From Sedimentisphaerales bacterium (lineage in GTDB: Bacteria > Planctomycetota > Phycisphaerae > Sedimentisphaerales > Anaerohalosphaeraceae): a DNA stretch of 52,065 nt. The position numbers were made by a program, and so were the translations under genes. Numbering within the stretch: position 1 is the stretch's first letter; each line of letters starts with the position of its first letter. The stretch spans positions 1 to 52,065 of the forward strand of contig JANQGW010000212.1 of the NCBI GenBank assembly GCA_028282905.1, written 5' to 3'. Below the pieces are notes generated by a model. That model did not search any database. It had not been told where the DNA came from and saw nothing but the letters and a program-made list of their open reading frames with translations. Of the stretch, positions 17,035 through 26,276 are shown piece by piece.

Positions 17035-19215
17035 TTACAATTCATCCGGAAATACGACCAGCCGGTATAATTTCCGATTCGTATAGTGACAGTCTTTTTC
17101 TTTCACGCCGACGACAGGTTCCTGTGTATTCACCTCCGCACAGACTACCGCCGCACCCCGCCGGATCATCGCGCCGAGTGCCTTGGTCCGGCCCAGGCTT
17201 CCCTTTGCGATATAGGCTTCTTCCGTATTCAAAATCGATTCGCGAAATCGGATCGATTCATTGTAATTGTAATGATTTCCAGTTTTGTGATCCCATATCT
17301 GCCGTGTTTTCAGCATTCCCTCGATGGTGCGGCTGGCCAGCGGTTCAAGGGCTTCAAATTCCAGCACCTTGTCTTCGTCAAACAGAATATAGCCCTTATC
17401 CAGAAGCATATTGGACATATTGGAAATTTCGGCAGTCACACGTCCGCCCTGACGCTTAACCGTCGCTCGAATCGGAAAGCCGTTGACCGGTTCTTCACAG
17501 AGCAGGCACTGCATTGTCCAGATATTCACCGGCAGCGTATAGGGAACATTGGCCCCGTCATACTGCATACAGTAAACATTTCGCGTAGCGCTTTTCTGCC
17601 CGCCATAGGAATAGATTTCCCGTTGTTCGGGTGACACCGCTGACCACCACTGCTGATCGCCAAGACCGTCCAGTTGGTAGCGATCGCTCTTGGGTGCGAA
17701 CAGCCCCGCATGAGTTGCCGACCAGGCCGCCGGCTCAGCGTCAATTGTATCGGTTACCGTGACAGAACGGTATTGCAGTTCACCGCTTCGTAAAGCCTGT
17801 ACACCGTAATAGGCTCCGACCGTAAACAATACAATCCAGAATCCGCACGTCAGCCAGGTCAGCGGCTGGCGGTCGATCTTTTTCAGAACCAGGTAATCGA
17901 CCGGTCCCAGCAGCACCGCCAGAAAGACCAGCAGCAGAATCACCCACCAGATACTCAGCGGACGCATCTGCGGAATATTCAGCAAATACTCCATCACCGT
18001 ATTACTGGCAGCCTGTTCGAGACCAATGGCATAACGATTGGTAAGAAAGCCATATTGGTTTTCCATTTCTTCTTCACTTAACGCCGGAATAACATCCCGC
18101 ATTGAAAGCGTTTGAATGTCGTCCAGGTTATATTGATACTGATAGCCGTAATAGTTACTTTTCTTAGAACGCTTCGGAAGTTCCGGCTGAAGATCCCGTA
18201 TCGAAGCATCCACCAGCACCGATGACAACAGGTGAATCCAAAATTCCGAGGACTTGTGCTTGTTGGCACCCGTTAAGGTGGATGGATCAAATGACAGTAC
18301 CCCTACTCGTCCGAATCCACAGTAGCCAACCCCGAAAAACGCCGACTGGCCTGAAAATGTTTCAAAATCGCACAGCTTCGAGTCATTTTTTCTCAGCGGC
18401 CAGAGAACCGCCTCTTCGGTGCCGGACAATGACAATTCCAGCTTTCGTCCCATCCCCGGTGAAATCGGATACTGCGTCGAATCGCCCACTTCGAACGGCA
18501 AAGATGTGGCCAGTGGATTTTCTTCCGACAGCGGATTGGATGAGAGAATCATCAGCAACTTGCCGCCGTTGCGCACCCATTGCTCGATCGCCTTCAGTTG
18601 GTTTTCACGGCAGCCGCTCAAATCCGCATCATACAGAACCAGTACATCGAGTGCGCCATAACCGGTCCAGTCCCACGGAAGGTTTGCCGCCAGCTTGTCC
18701 TTGACAAAGACCCGGCCGACGGATTGGCCATATTTACAAGCGGCTTCTTTCTCCAGCTTGAGAATGCCGTATTTACGATGGCCAACCAAGCCGACCATCA
18801 AGTCATTCTCACTCAGTGACTGCATGATTTGCTTGTTTTGGGAATCATCCCAGAGATTGTACGACTTTCCCCAAACGGTTTTTCCCTTTGGCGTCGTAAT
18901 CCGAACCGAACAGCGTTCGGCACCATAGGCAAATTTGGACACCAGCGGAATTTCCAAGGGTATATTGGGCGTCAGCACGAACTCGTGTCGAATCACCAGG
19001 TTATTCAGCCCGTCCTGCTGCGCCGAAACCGTTAATATCCCCTGAAACGGATCGGTCAGCGTACTGGTAATGCGGACATTAACCGGCGTCCACTGCATAG
19101 GACGATAACATCGATCCCAGCCAAAAAAACAATCGACGTTAAAGACGTCCTCGCACCAGCCGACACCACAGCATAAGATAAGCACCTGAAATAATAAAAT
19201 TGCCTTCTTTGCCAT
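17035..19215 (-). CDS. Secreted/membrane protein with GATase-like region, GldG-like
   Basis: A 726-residue protein. A signal peptide (about residues 1-21, ending CCGVGWCED) leads to a long periplasmic part. The stretch LDVLVLYDADLSG followed by WVRNGGKLLMILSSNP at about 190-245 resembles the glutamine-amidotransferase-like fold of ABC auxiliary proteins such as GldG. Two membrane helices follow at about 425-480, then a C-terminal domain. I find no catalytic Cys-His-Glu triad. The ATG at 19215 has AGGGAG at 5 bases; a GTG two codons earlier overlaps that site and is rejected. Its position directly before the ABC-2 ATPase suggests it is the exporter's accessory subunit. The exact family is uncertain. 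Confidence 0.75.
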   Translation of the reverse strand: MAKKAILLFQVLILCCGVGWCEDVFNVDCFFGWDRCYRPMQWTPVNVRITSTLTDPFQGILTVSAQQDGLNNLVIRHEFVLTPNIPLEIPLVSKFAYGAERCSVRITTPKGKTVWGKSYNLWDDSQNKQIMQSLSENDLMVGLVGHRKYGILKLEKEAACKYGQSVGRVFVKDKLAANLPWDWTGYGALDVLVLYDADLSGCRENQLKAIEQWVRNGGKLLMILSSNPLSEENPLATSLPFEVGDSTQYPISPGMGRKLELSLSGTEEAVLWPLRKNDSKLCDFETFSGQSAFFGVGYCGFGRVGVLSFDPSTLTGANKHKSSEFWIHLLSSVLVDASIRDLQPELPKRSKKSNYYGYQYQYNLDDIQTLSMRDVIPALSEEEMENQYGFLTNRYAIGLEQAASNTVMEYLLNIPQMRPLSIWWVILLLVFLAVLLGPVDYLVLKKIDRQPLTWLTCGFWIVLFTVGAYYGVQALRSGELQYRSVTVTDTIDAEPAAWSATHAGLFAPKSDRYQLDGLGDQQWWSAVSPEQREIYSYGGQKSATRNVYCMQYDGANVPYTLPVNIWTMQCLLCEEPVNGFPIRATVKRQGGRVTAEISNMSNMLLDKGYILFDEDKVLEFEALEPLASRTIEGMLKTRQIWDHKTGNHYNYNESIRFRESILNTEEAYIAKGSLGRTKALGAMIRRGAAVVCAEVNTQEPVVGVKEKDCHYTNRKLYRLVVFPDEL

Positions 19216-19237
19216 ATTCACTCCCTATCACAATATA

Positions 19238-21202
19238 TTACAAACGAATTTTCGAATTATAAACAAACCACTCCACACACACCAGCAGCAGCACCGCTCC
19301 GACAATATACGGCCAGATCGGCAGGTTAAACCGCTTGATCTCAGCGTCGCCGGCCGTCACCGTCTCTCCAGTCAGTTCCAGTTGCGTCTGCGGACGGATA
19401 TCGCTTTCACTCGCATTTAACATATTCACTGCAAACGTCCGGCTCGTTTCCGGCATCTCCAACCGGTATAAACCTACCCGCTCCATCACAGGTAGATGCA
19501 GTTTGCCGCCTTCTGTTGCAATAATTTTCTCATTGGCATAGTCGCCACCATTCAATGTCGCCTCTGTACCGGCTTGAAATCCCTGTAAAGTAACCGGTTC
19601 GGCTACGGCCAGTTCGGACTTTTCAGCCAGGCCGGCCTGCTCACCCAGGAAAGAAACGGCATTATAGACAAACATCACAAAACCCGGCTCGAACGGCCAG
19701 TTGGTCTCCATCACATCAAAGCCAACCAGAATATAAGTACTCTGGCTTCGCTGCACCAAACCGATCGCCGGTGTCTGGTCAAATTCGGCCAGCAGCTCAG
19801 CCTCACGCGGCAGCGTCATCTTATGATACTGGCTGACAAACAGGTTATCCAGGTTGACATAATTGAGGATCGGGTGCTTGCCGCGATAATCAACCACAAT
19901 CTGATTCTCACCCTTTTCGGCGGCTTCAACGCCAATGCCCTCGGGCGGCTTGCCAAATACCAGATAACAGCCGCGGGGAACAGCAGCGCCATCGTGATTA
20001 TCCAAAATCACCATGTCATAGGGTTTGGCCAGGGCCATTGATGCGGCATCCATCTGAGAAAACTCCTGCCGACTGCATCTAAACAGCTTGACAGAACGAC
20101 AGGCTTTCAAGGCCGACTCCAGCACACGGTTACCGTCGGTCACCAGCATCGCCTTAATGTCACGCGGCGCCGACAGAACCGCCCAGGCCGTATCATCGGC
20201 GGCCAACAGATCACTCCGGGTCTGCCGCAGTTGAATGACACCGTCTTCTAATGATGAAATATCAAAATCGATGCTGACCTGTCCGTTTTGTTTCTCTCCG
20301 CTTGTCGGGTTGTCGCTGCGGGCCGGAACGGTGAGGCTTTTGACGGTTTTCAGATCTCCGTTAATGCTCAACTCCAATTCCGTCGTCACCGGCGCATCGC
20401 TGTAATTAGTCAGGAGTGCAAAGATATTGACCTGCTCGGCATTTTCAAAGGACCGCCGGGCCTTCATCGCGGTAATAGCGACATTATCCGTACCGGTTCC
20501 AACCGCGTGATAAGCCAACTCATTATCGGCAATCTTCAAACTTTGCGTATCCTGAATACCGCCGTCGCTGAACAGCAGCAGCTTGGCCGCCTGCTCGGCG
20601 GTGCGGTTATTGGATTCGACATCCGGCGTCTGACAATACGCCCGCGCCAGTGCCAGACCCTGGCCAAGTTGAGTACCGCCGTCACCGGGTTTGATTCGCT
20701 CAATTGCCTCGGTGAGTTGTGTCTTGTTTGAGGTAAAATTGCAAACCACCTTGGCCGTGTCATTGATGGTAATCACCATCACCTGCGGCGGCTGGCGTTT
20801 CAGAGAAAAGAACGATGCATCCGTCAGAGACTCAACAAACACAGTCGCCTGCTCCTTGGCGTGCTCAAGCCGGCTCGGTTTTATATCGGTCGCATTCATG
20901 CTGGCGGAGTTATCGATCAGCAGGACATATCGCTGGGTTTTCATCGACTGCAGCGCCAATACCGGCCCGGCCAGCGCCGCTAAAATCGCCAGCAGCATCA
21001 GCAACTGAATCAGCAGCAAAATATTTCGACGCAGCCGCTGGAACGGCGCGTTGACCTGCAAGTCCTGCACTGCCCGCTTCCAGAGCAGCGTACAGGGCAC
21101 AACGTCTTCCTGCCGCTTGAGCTTCAAAAAGTACAGCAGCAAAAACAGCGGCACAGCAATCGCCGCCGCGTATATAGCCGTTAATGGAGTCAACCAATTC
21201 AT
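19238..21202 (-). CDS. BatA-like membrane protein with von Willebrand A domain
   Basis: A 654-residue inner-membrane protein. The N-terminal pair of helices (about 8-27 and 60-84) with the intervening FLKLKRQEDVVPCTLLWKRA is the aerotolerance-regulator (BatA) N-terminal domain. A VWA domain follows, with the metal-site motif DNSAS (D97, S99, S101). A C-terminal helix lies at about 630-648. Bat proteins act with MoxR ATPases and DUF58 proteins in poorly understood envelope or metal-loading tasks, and both partners are encoded immediately upstream. The gene lies 36 bases after the DUF58 gene's 3' repeat region and 22 bases before the GldG-like gene. Confidence 0.9.
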   Translation of the reverse strand: MNWLTPLTAIYAAAIAVPLFLLLYFLKLKRQEDVVPCTLLWKRAVQDLQVNAPFQRLRRNILLLIQLLMLLAILAALAGPVLALQSMKTQRYVLLIDNSASMNATDIKPSRLEHAKEQATVFVESLTDASFFSLKRQPPQVMVITINDTAKVVCNFTSNKTQLTEAIERIKPGDGGTQLGQGLALARAYCQTPDVESNNRTAEQAAKLLLFSDGGIQDTQSLKIADNELAYHAVGTGTDNVAITAMKARRSFENAEQVNIFALLTNYSDAPVTTELELSINGDLKTVKSLTVPARSDNPTSGEKQNGQVSIDFDISSLEDGVIQLRQTRSDLLAADDTAWAVLSAPRDIKAMLVTDGNRVLESALKACRSVKLFRCSRQEFSQMDAASMALAKPYDMVILDNHDGAAVPRGCYLVFGKPPEGIGVEAAEKGENQIVVDYRGKHPILNYVNLDNLFVSQYHKMTLPREAELLAEFDQTPAIGLVQRSQSTYILVGFDVMETNWPFEPGFVMFVYNAVSFLGEQAGLAEKSELAVAEPVTLQGFQAGTEATLNGGDYANEKIIATEGGKLHLPVMERVGLYRLEMPETSRTFAVNMLNASESDIRPQTQLELTGETVTAGDAEIKRFNLPIWPYIVGAVLLLVCVEWFVYNSKIRL

Positions 21203-21226
21203 GTTATTGTCATTACCCTATTTTCA

Positions 21227-21256
21227 ATCCGTGTAAATCCGCGTAATCCGCGGTTT
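21227..21256. repeat. Intergenic repeat, ATCCGTGTAAATCCGCG type
   Basis: A short repeat-like string, ATCCGTGTAAATCCGCG then TAATCCGCGGTTT, in the gap between the DUF58 and BatA-like genes. It belongs to the same general group of modular intergenic strings as those near 7.1 and 9.0 kb, but only one copy of this version was seen. Confidence 0.4.
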
Positions 21257-21260
21257 CACT

Positions 21261-22160
21261 TTAACTCAACAACCGGATACGTCGCAAATAATTAAGCACC
21301 AGATGTTCCACAGAGTCAGAACTTTTGGCCAGTACATAGTGTCCGCCCTGTCGCGTACAAAAATCTTTCAGCTCGTTGCAATATGCCGATAAATTCTTTT
21401 TATAATATTTGAGGAGGGCGCCGCTGATCGTTACCTCCGCTGTGTCGGCGTCCTCGATATCCACCAGTTTCAAATCGCCCTTTAGTTCCGGATCGACCTC
21501 CTGCGGCGACAGCGCCTGGATCGCATAGACATCATAGCCGCGACCGAATAATCGCTTCATCGCCTCCTCGTAGCCTTCCTTGAACATGAAGTCGGAAATC
21601 ACAATCATAATGCCCGTACCAACCTGCGAGGCCACCAACTGCTTGCAAACATTTTCAAAATCGGTCACACCTTCACATTCGGCATCCAGCAGCAAATCGG
21701 CCATCTGCGAAAGATAATTTCGCCCACGCATATATTTCAACTGGCTGACCACATCTTGTCGGAACGTGGTCAACGTCAGCCGGTTATTATTGACCAGGCT
21801 GATATAGGACAGAGCCGCGGCAATCTTCTTGATAAAGACCGCCTTATCCGGCTGACCGTAGTTTACCGAACCGCTGACATCAATGGCAACGTGAACTGTC
21901 AAGTCCTGTTCTTCGATGAACAGCTTTAAAAACAACTGCTCCAGCCGGGCATAAATGTTCCAGTCCACAAACCGCAGATCGTCACCAACCACATACGGGC
22001 GGTGATCGGCAAACTCGATACTTTGTCCACGGCGTTTGGACCGGCGTTGGCCCTGGAGTTTGCCGCGCAGAATCTTGCGGCTCAAAACATCCAGCGTGTC
22101 CAGCTTATTCATGAACCCGGCATCCAGCAGTTCAGTCAGTTTTTTTTGTCGTTTACTCAC
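21261..22160 (-). CDS. DUF58 domain protein
   Basis: A 299-residue soluble protein. The DUF58 core is GDDLRFVDWNIYARLEQLFLK (split as GDDLRFVDWNIYAR at 59-72 and EQLFLKLFIEEQD). A VWA-like metal site follows, VAIDVSGSVN (D94, S96, S98). DUF58 proteins are typical partners of MoxR ATPases and BatA-type VWA proteins, and this gene lies between those two here. The start is a GTG at 22160, with the first in-frame ATG 16 codons later and no good ribosome site for either. A 70-base repeat separates it from the MoxR gene upstream. Confidence 0.92.
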   Translation of the reverse strand: MSKRQKKLTELLDAGFMNKLDTLDVLSRKILRGKLQGQRRSKRRGQSIEFADHRPYVVGDDLRFVDWNIYARLEQLFLKLFIEEQDLTVHVAIDVSGSVNYGQPDKAVFIKKIAAALSYISLVNNNRLTLTTFRQDVVSQLKYMRGRNYLSQMADLLLDAECEGVTDFENVCKQLVASQVGTGIMIVISDFMFKEGYEEAMKRLFGRGYDVYAIQALSPQEVDPELKGDLKLVDIEDADTAEVTISGALLKYYKKNLSAYCNELKDFCTRQGGHYVLAKSSDSVEHLVLNYLRRIRLLS

Positions 22161-22193
22161 AGGTCATTTCATTATCTTATACTCATCTTTTTA

Positions 22194-22263
22194 TGTCATT
22201 CCGGCCTCCGAGCCGGAATCCAGTGCGATACAGTCTGGATGCCGGGGCAAGCCCGGCATGACA
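22194..22263. repeat. 70-bp palindromic mobile-type repeat
   Basis: Both ends form TGTCAT ... ATGACA. Inside are two smaller hairpins, CCGGCctccgaGCCGG and GCCGGGgcaaGCCCGGC, flanking GGAATCCAG and CTGGAT. This CCGGAATCCAG/CTGGAT layout is widespread as a dispersed palindromic repeat in many bacteria. It sits between the MoxR and DUF58 cistrons and would fold strongly in their joint message. Confidence 0.8.
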
Positions 22264-22278
22264 AACTACACAACAGCC

Positions 22279-23295
22279 TCAACCGCTTATCACTTCCACT
22301 GACGTCGGAATCTCGTCGATAATCCGCTTGATAATATCATCGTTGCTGACCCCCTCGGCCTGCGCTTCAAAATTCACCAGGATTCGATGCCGCAGTGCCG
22401 GCAGTGCCGACTGCCTCACATCGGAAAAGCTGATATGATATCGCTCATCCAGCATCGCCCGCACCTTGGCCGCAAGAATCACCGCCTGTACCCCACGCGG
22501 CGACGAGCCAAAGCGAACATACTGGTTGGTCACATCAACAGCAAACTCACCCTGCGGATGCGTCGCCAGTACCAGCCGAATCGCATAGTCCTGCACATGG
22601 TCGGCCACTGCCACGCGGCGGACCAAATGCTGAGCATCGAGAATCTGCTGTTCATTCATCACCGCTTCAGCCTGCGGCTGTTCATCGGTCGTAGTTCGAT
22701 TCAATATTGTTGCCAGTTCGCCGCGGTTGCTGTACGGCACCAGCAGTTTAAAGAAGAATCGGTCCAATTGCGCCTCGGGCAGTGGATACGTGCCTTCCTG
22801 TTCAATCGGGTTTTGCGTCGCCAGCACAATAAACGGCTCTTTTAACCGGCGAACCTCGCCGCCGCTGGTAATCGAGTGTTCCTGCATCGCCTCCAACATC
22901 GCCGACTGGGTCTTCGGCGTGGCACGGTTGATTTCGTCAGCCAGAATGATCTGTGCAAAAATTGGGCCTCGCTGAAACTCAAAAAATCGCTTTCCGCTTT
23001 TGTCTTCAACCAGCATATTCGTCCCGATGATATCAGCAGGCATCAAATCCGGCGTAAACTGAATCCGCGAAAAGTCCAGGCTCAATACCTGACTCAGCGT
23101 TCGCACCAGCAGCGTCTTACCCAGTCCCGGCACACTTTCCAGCAGAACATGCCCACCGCAAAACAGAGCGATCAGCACGTCCTCGACAATCTCATCATGG
23201 CCGACAATGACCTTGCCGATTTCGCCCTTGAGCTTATTGAACACTTGTCGAAACTCATGGCACTTCTTTTCAACCTCTTTTATGTTATCTGACAT
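22279..23295 (-). CDS. MoxR-family AAA+ ATPase
   Basis: A 338-residue cytoplasmic ATPase. Walker A ESVPGLGKT (53-61), Walker B ILADEINR (117-124) and the MLEAMQE sensor region (133-139) define the MoxR group, which remodels or loads metal into VWA-domain partners. NPIEQEGTYPLPEAQLDRF is the conserved sensor-1 to arginine-finger stretch. I set the start at the ATG at 23295, preceded by GGGAG; a TTG five codons upstream is unlikely. The gene begins 23 bases after the stop of the large VWA gene and is followed by DUF58, the canonical MoxR order. Confidence 0.95.
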   Translation of the reverse strand: MSDNIKEVEKKCHEFRQVFNKLKGEIGKVIVGHDEIVEDVLIALFCGGHVLLESVPGLGKTLLVRTLSQVLSLDFSRIQFTPDLMPADIIGTNMLVEDKSGKRFFEFQRGPIFAQIILADEINRATPKTQSAMLEAMQEHSITSGGEVRRLKEPFIVLATQNPIEQEGTYPLPEAQLDRFFFKLLVPYSNRGELATILNRTTTDEQPQAEAVMNEQQILDAQHLVRRVAVADHVQDYAIRLVLATHPQGEFAVDVTNQYVRFGSSPRGVQAVILAAKVRAMLDERYHISFSDVRQSALPALRHRILVNFEAQAEGVSNDDIIKRIIDEIPTSVEVISG

Positions 23296-23318
23296 GGCAC
23301 ACTCTCCCAAATCCGAAT

Positions 23319-26276
23319 TTATTCGTCATTCTCATCTTTATTTTCAATGGCCTTCTTTTTGGCCTTTATTAACTGCTGGATATGCCCCGGAGCCGCCGTT
23401 TCCGGTTTCTCTGCCGGTTTGGATTCTTTTGTCGCCGGCGGAGTTTGCGGCTTGGGCGGCGTCATATCTTTTTTCGGCAGTGTTGTCTCCGCATCGGCTT
23501 TGGCCACATAACGCGTATGCCGAACGGGCTTTTCGCCTTTCTTTTCAAATTGCTGCTGCACCTGTTTGCGTGTCTTCTTAAGCTGGGCTAATGTCTTTTG
23601 AGATTCCGTATCACGTCCGCTTCGCCTCAGCCAGCCGGCCAGCTTTTTCATGCCGGCTTTCACATCAATCGCAATCCGCCGCACCGCCACATCGAACAGG
23701 AATACAATAATCCACGCGATCATCAGCGGTCGTGTCAGCGGAATCTGCGTCGTCGGAAACTGCACGCCCGCCGTATCAAATAGATTTGCCTCCTGCGGTT
23801 CGCTGTTAATCCATCGCCCGCCGGAGATTTCCTGTACCTGTTTGAGAAGTGCCGAATTATCCGTCAAATCGCTGAACTCCGGCGAGAACGGAACCGTAAA
23901 CGGCGCCTGCATCAGACGTTCTTTCTGATCTTCGCCGACCTTTTTGTATCGCAGGTTCAACAGGTAGCTGCCGGATTGCTCGGCTTCAAACGTGCCCTTG
24001 TACTGACCGGGGCCGGTTTGTGTCAGGCCCAGCGGACGGCTAAGGATATCCGGCGAAATCACCTGAGCGTTCATGCCTGCCAATCGCAAATACTCACCGT
24101 TTTCGTCCATTGACTCCACATACACATTCACATCCCGGCCCTGCACATCGACCATGATCTCACAATCCGATGACTGAGCGGGTTTACCCGCCCAGCGCAC
24201 CATCTGCTCGGCAAATCGCTTGCCGTTGGGCCAGGTAAGCCACTGACCGCCCCACCGACTGTCCAGGCTGCTGGTAAAGACCGCACATCGGCCCAGCCCG
24301 CTTTGTCCGGCGGCCACCACCGGGTCGCCTTCAGGATTGGCTATAATCGTCCGGCTCAACCCCCCTTTGGCACCGGTCAGCACAAACCCGTCCAACGTCG
24401 GCAGCGGTCCGGAAATGCCTTTGAGTATTTCATCCACCGAGAACGTAATCTGCGGCGTAAAAGTCTGCTCTAAAATCAGTGTCCGCTTGATGACCTGCGC
24501 TTCTTTCACAAAAATCTGCGGCAACTGCTGCGGATCCTTCACGTCATAGAAACGCCCGCCGGTGTTCTGCGCGATCCACCGCAAGCTCTGTACGTCCGCG
24601 GGCGAATGCGGGAACACCGCCACGCCCGTACAGCTAATGCCGTCGTCTTTGAGCTGCTTGAGCAGCGAACGGCTTGGCGGCGCCGGGTCGCCGTCACTAA
24701 TCACGATAATATGCTTTTGGGCGGCATCGGAATTCTTCAGTGCATTGTACGCCAACTGGACATGTGCCCCCAAATCCGGCATATCCCCAATGGCCATCTT
24801 TTTAATCGCCTTGATTACGGCCTTTTTATCGCCGGCCTCCGACAGCGGATACGTCCAGTAATTGGTGCCCTGCCAGTCATAGGCCAGCACGCCGACCAAA
24901 TCCAGCCGGCTCAGTGTCCGCACCGCGGCAATCGCCACACGTTCGCCCCAGAGATTGCCCTGCGGCATTTCACAGGAGTGCATAATTAATACAAGCGCGC
25001 CTTTGGGAAGCTGCTTTTTCTGCGGCGGGTCCAAATCAATCGGCAGTACCTCCTGAATCGGCGAGCCAATCCAGCCTCCGGCCCCAAACCCTTCCGGCCC
25101 GCCCGTCATCACCAGCCCGCCGCCCAGATCACTGACATAACGAACCAACAATTCCTGCTGCTGATAAGAAAAATTGTCGCATCCGGTATTGGCCAGCACC
25201 ACTGCGTCCGTATCCATCAATTGCGCAGCGTTATCGGGAAATTCCGCCGCGGGAATTGTTTCAACCTCCAGTTCGCATTCGCTCAGCAGCTCCGCCATCG
25301 GCGCCGCCGACTGACCATCCGCATCGACCAGCAGCACCCGGCCCGGTCCGGCGACATAGGTTATCGCTGAGATGCGGTTGTTGGCCTCGACCTGATCTTC
25401 CTGCGGATCGTTCGGAATAAACATCGCCTCGAACTCATGAACACCGCGTGTGCCAACCGGCAGCGAAACTGCGTGAACATTGGTCCCCGGCTTGAGTGTC
25501 ACAGGAGCCGCCACTTCCGAGCTTCCCGGCACCAGATCGACCGGCTTGTCGTTGAGGCTCAGGAAAATTTTCCCCGCGCAATGTGATGTGCTGTTCAGGA
25601 CAAATTTCAGCGACACCGTCTGGTTACTGCGGGCACGCAGCGGCACATTCAGCCGCTTGAAGATCACCTCGTTACTGTACTCATACTGTACCGGCAGCAC
25701 ATCAATCGGCACCCGGTTCATCGCCGCGATTTCAGCGGCCTGCTTCAAATCGCCTTCAGTCTGGTTGCCGTCACTGACCAGCACAATTCGTGCGGCCGTA
25801 TTCGGCGGCGTAATCGCCAGCGCCATCTGAATCCCATCGGACAGCTTGCTTTGCTGGCCATCAATCGCGGTATTGCGTCGGCGTATTTCCGTATCCTTTG
25901 ACGACAGCTTTGAAATATTCGCGATCTCAGCCACATCCACCACGGCCAGGTGGCCCGTTTCCGGCTTGGACTTCAAGGCCTCTTCCAGATAATTCATGCG
26001 GTCTTCCAGCATGACATCGGGAATCGACTGGCTGCGGTCCACCACCGCAATGACCGTCAGTTCGTCGCTTGTTTCCACACGCGTCAAACGCGCCAGCAGA
26101 CACACCAGAATAATAATCAGCACACACCGCGACACAATCGCCAGCCACTTTCGCGTCGGGCTGAGCGTATCCATCGAACGCAGCGCCCAATAGACCACCG
26201 GAACCAGCAGCAGCAGCGCCGCCAGCCACATCGGCCGCAGAAAATCATAGCTGAATGTCATCGCTAAAATTGCCAT
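23319..26276 (-). CDS. Large membrane protein with von Willebrand A domains
   Basis: A 985-residue inner-membrane protein. Two N-terminal helices (about 10-30 and 40-60) precede a VWA-like region with VIAVVDRSQS. A middle part contains GLVMTGGPEGFGAGGW, as in glutamine-amidotransferase-like VWA proteins, followed by a second VWA-like segment (LVLIMHSCEMP ... HIIVISDGDP). A beta-rich portion, a C-terminal helix near 870 and a long charged Lys/Pro/Glu tail complete it. A frame opens further upstream, but the ATG at 26276 has AGGA at 7 bases and overlaps the NHL-permease stop by 13 bases; an ATG at 26261 is an alternative. It is co-encoded with MoxR and DUF58 and is a likely MoxR client. Confidence 0.88.
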   Translation of the reverse strand: MAILAMTFSYDFLRPMWLAALLLLVPVVYWALRSMDTLSPTRKWLAIVSRCVLIIILVCLLARLTRVETSDELTVIAVVDRSQSIPDVMLEDRMNYLEEALKSKPETGHLAVVDVAEIANISKLSSKDTEIRRRNTAIDGQQSKLSDGIQMALAITPPNTAARIVLVSDGNQTEGDLKQAAEIAAMNRVPIDVLPVQYEYSNEVIFKRLNVPLRARSNQTVSLKFVLNSTSHCAGKIFLSLNDKPVDLVPGSSEVAAPVTLKPGTNVHAVSLPVGTRGVHEFEAMFIPNDPQEDQVEANNRISAITYVAGPGRVLLVDADGQSAAPMAELLSECELEVETIPAAEFPDNAAQLMDTDAVVLANTGCDNFSYQQQELLVRYVSDLGGGLVMTGGPEGFGAGGWIGSPIQEVLPIDLDPPQKKQLPKGALVLIMHSCEMPQGNLWGERVAIAAVRTLSRLDLVGVLAYDWQGTNYWTYPLSEAGDKKAVIKAIKKMAIGDMPDLGAHVQLAYNALKNSDAAQKHIIVISDGDPAPPSRSLLKQLKDDGISCTGVAVFPHSPADVQSLRWIAQNTGGRFYDVKDPQQLPQIFVKEAQVIKRTLILEQTFTPQITFSVDEILKGISGPLPTLDGFVLTGAKGGLSRTIIANPEGDPVVAAGQSGLGRCAVFTSSLDSRWGGQWLTWPNGKRFAEQMVRWAGKPAQSSDCEIMVDVQGRDVNVYVESMDENGEYLRLAGMNAQVISPDILSRPLGLTQTGPGQYKGTFEAEQSGSYLLNLRYKKVGEDQKERLMQAPFTVPFSPEFSDLTDNSALLKQVQEISGGRWINSEPQEANLFDTAGVQFPTTQIPLTRPLMIAWIIVFLFDVAVRRIAIDVKAGMKKLAGWLRRSGRDTESQKTLAQLKKTRKQVQQQFEKKGEKPVRHTRYVAKADAETTLPKKDMTPPKPQTPPATKESKPAEKPETAAPGHIQQLIKAKKKAIENKDENDE

